Assembly (NCBI RefSeq): GCF_016894385.1
Contig: NZ_CP069812.1
Location: 248,001 to 312,000, forward strand
DNA length: 64,000 nt
Direction of reading: 5' to 3'
Source: Cupriavidus oxalaticus
Lineage (GTDB): Bacteria; Pseudomonadota; Gammaproteobacteria; Burkholderiales; Burkholderiaceae
Part shown: one piece after another, positions 62,673 to 64,000 of the stretch
How the letters are laid out: every line of letters begins with the position of its first letter
Position numbering within the stretch: position 1 is the stretch's first letter
The notes under the pieces: model-generated
What the model saw: only the letters and a program-made list of their open reading frames with translations
Told to the model about the DNA's origin: nothing
The model's database searches: none
Made by a program: the position numbers and the translations under genes

Positions 62673-64000
62673 ATGAACCATTGCGCTGTCCTGACCGCGG
62701 CGGGCGCCAAAGGTGCCCAAGCACGCATCCAACGGCATTCCCAGCCTACCTCCTCAGCACTTCCAGCCGGCGCCGCGCGCCTGGCGCGGCGTATCGTGCC
62801 GGCGCTGCTGCTCGGCCTGCTGCCGTGGTCGTTGCCGGCCGGCGCGCAAGGCGTGGTCGGATCGCCGATGCCTTCCGCGCAGACCGCGCCCGCCGGCGCC
62901 ACCGCGCATGGCACCACCGAATACCGGCTCTCCAACGGCCTGCGGCTGATCGTCAAGGAAGACCACCGGGCGCCCACGGTGGCGCACCAGATCTGGTACC
63001 GCGTCGGCGGCATCGACGAGGTCAGCGGCACCACGGGCGTGGCCCACATGCTCGAGCACATGATGTTCAAGGGCACGCCCAAGGTCGGCGTGGGCGAGTT
63101 CTCCAGGCAGGTGGCGGCGCTGGGCGGGCGCGAGAACGCCCTGACCAACCGCGACTTCACCATGTACTACCAGCAGATCGGCAAGCAGTACCTGCCGAAG
63201 ATGATGGAGCTGGAGGCCGACCGCATGGCCAACCTCATCATCAAGAAGGACGAATTCGACCGCGAGATGAAGGTGGTGATGGAAGAGCGCCGCCTGCGCA
63301 CCGACGACTCCTCGCGCGGCACCGTCTATGAGCAACTGCTCGCCACCGTCTATACCGCCGCGGCGTACCGCCATCCGGTGATCGGCTGGATGGACGACCT
63401 GGTCAATATGCGGGTCGAGGACGTCAAGGACTGGTACCGCCAGTGGTACGTGCCGAACAACGCGCTGGTGATCGTCACCGGCGACGTCAAGGCCGAGGAA
63501 GTGCGCGCGCTCGCCGAGCGCTACTACGGCAAGCTCAAGCCGCGCACGCTGCCGCTGCGCAAGGACCAGGAAGAGCCGGAGCAGAAGGGCATCAAGCGTA
63601 TCTGGGTCAAGGCGCCGGCCGAGAACCAGTACATGGTGATGGCCTACAAGGTGCCGCGGCTGCGCGATGTCGAGAAGGACGTCGACCCCTACGCGCTGGA
63701 AGTCCTGGCGGCCGTGCTCAACGGCTACGACAACGCCCGCCTGACGCGCGAACTGGTGCGCGAACAGCGCCTGGCCGACGACGTCAACGTCGGCTACGAC
63801 AGCATCAACCGCGGCGAGTCGCTGTTCGTCCTCGACGGCACGCCGGCGACCGGCCACAGCACCGAGGAGATCGAGCGCGCGCTGCGCGCCGAGATCCAGC
63901 GCATCGCCAGGGAAGGGGTCTCGCCGGAAGAACTCAAGCGGGTCAAGGCGCAGGTGGTGGCGGGGCAGATCTACAAGCGCGATTCGGTGTTCGGGCAAGG
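62673..64000 (+). CDS. M16-family zinc metallopeptidase (partial, C-terminus off the right edge)
   Basis: At least 442 residues. An N-terminal signal (IVPALLLGLLPWSLPAGAQG) exports it. The inverted zinc motif is His125-x2-Glu128-His129 in HMLEHMM, with Glu in the downstream LEADRM. Of the pitrilysin/PqqL group. An upstream ATG at 62673 is the only one giving a signal peptide. A second M16 gene often follows; it would be outside the window. Confidence 0.92.
   Translation, partial: MNHCAVLTAAGAKGAQARIQRHSQPTSSALPAGAARLARRIVPALLLGLLPWSLPAGAQGVVGSPMPSAQTAPAGATAHGTTEYRLSNGLRLIVKEDHRAPTVAHQIWYRVGGIDEVSGTTGVAHMLEHMMFKGTPKVGVGEFSRQVAALGGRENALTNRDFTMYYQQIGKQYLPKMMELEADRMANLIIKKDEFDREMKVVMEERRLRTDDSSRGTVYEQLLATVYTAAAYRHPVIGWMDDLVNMRVEDVKDWYRQWYVPNNALVIVTGDVKAEEVRALAERYYGKLKPRTLPLRKDQEEPEQKGIKRIWVKAPAENQYMVMAYKVPRLRDVEKDVDPYALEVLAAVLNGYDNARLTRELVREQRLADDVNVGYDSINRGESLFVLDGTPATGHSTEEIERALRAEIQRIAREGVSPEELKRVKAQVVAGQIYKRDSVFGQ

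Overview
This 64 kb window is from the main chromosome of a beta-proteobacterium of the Cupriavidus/Ralstonia group. The evidence is the very high GC with strong G/C at third codon positions, proteobacterial type-IV glutamate-cysteine ligase, UbiK, DUF2970/DUF2909 and a small cytochrome-oxidase assembly ORF in one cox cluster, a Bug (TctC-like) solute-binding protein, and an incomplete regulatory PTS (EIIA-Man, HPr, EI without EIIBC). This placement is inference from gene content; no search was run. The region is gene-dense core chromosome. I see no prophage, IS transposase, CRISPR array, rRNA or tRNA. Coordinates run left to right; '-' genes are read leftward.

Region by region. 1-4.9 kb (-): dctA-dctB-dctD for C4-dicarboxylate uptake, with a sigma-54 promoter and twin upstream dyads. 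5-9.2 kb (+): a ferredoxin, a hydrolase, a penicillin-binding carboxypeptidase, DUF493 and an rRNA methyltransferase. 9.2-12.7 kb (-): a UvrD-like helicase and two exported thioredoxin-fold proteins. 12.8-17.5 kb (+): a lipoprotein, a LysE exporter, a Pro-rich ORF, nagA and zwf, with a decayed ORF between. 17.5-19.4 kb (-): comM and ubiK. 19.4-22.6 kb (+): a sigma-54/NtrC-type control region, then a TorF-like porin, glnK and amtB. 23-28 kb (+): gshA, gshB, EIIA, ptsH, ptsI. 28.2-31.5 kb (+): bfd-bfr under a Fur-like box, then selD-mnmH. 31.5-35 kb (-): moeB, ctpA, gpmA. 35.2-38.9 kb (+): rhodanese, grxC, secB, gpsA and a Bug protein. 38.9-40.2 kb (-): trmL, comF. 40.3-51.9 kb (+): a methyltransferase, then the aa3-type cytochrome oxidase operon with assembly factors and heme A synthesis. 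52-52.9 kb (-): rpoH behind a perfect CIRCE operator. 53.3 kb (+): pirin. 54.2-59.5 kb (-): nasT, a leader RNA, nrtA-nrtB-nrtD and ybiB. 59.7-61 kb (+): FAH-family hydrolase and maiA-like isomerase. 61.3-62.4 kb (-): ftsY. From 62.7 kb (+): an M16 peptidase cut by the right edge.

The most interesting content is regulatory. There are three sigma-54 promoters matching TGGCAC-N5-TTGC closely (dctA, the porin-glnK-amtB operon, nrtA). The nrtA promoter feeds directly into a leader with two hairpins whose six-base loops both carry A1 and G4, followed by an intrinsic terminator: the expected target of an ANTAR antiterminator, and an ANTAR protein gene (nasT) lies just upstream. rpoH carries a perfect HrcA operator. 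A ~195-bp dispersed repeat occurs twice (32.3 and 61.1 kb) with a shorter relative at 7.8 kb, each just after a stop codon.
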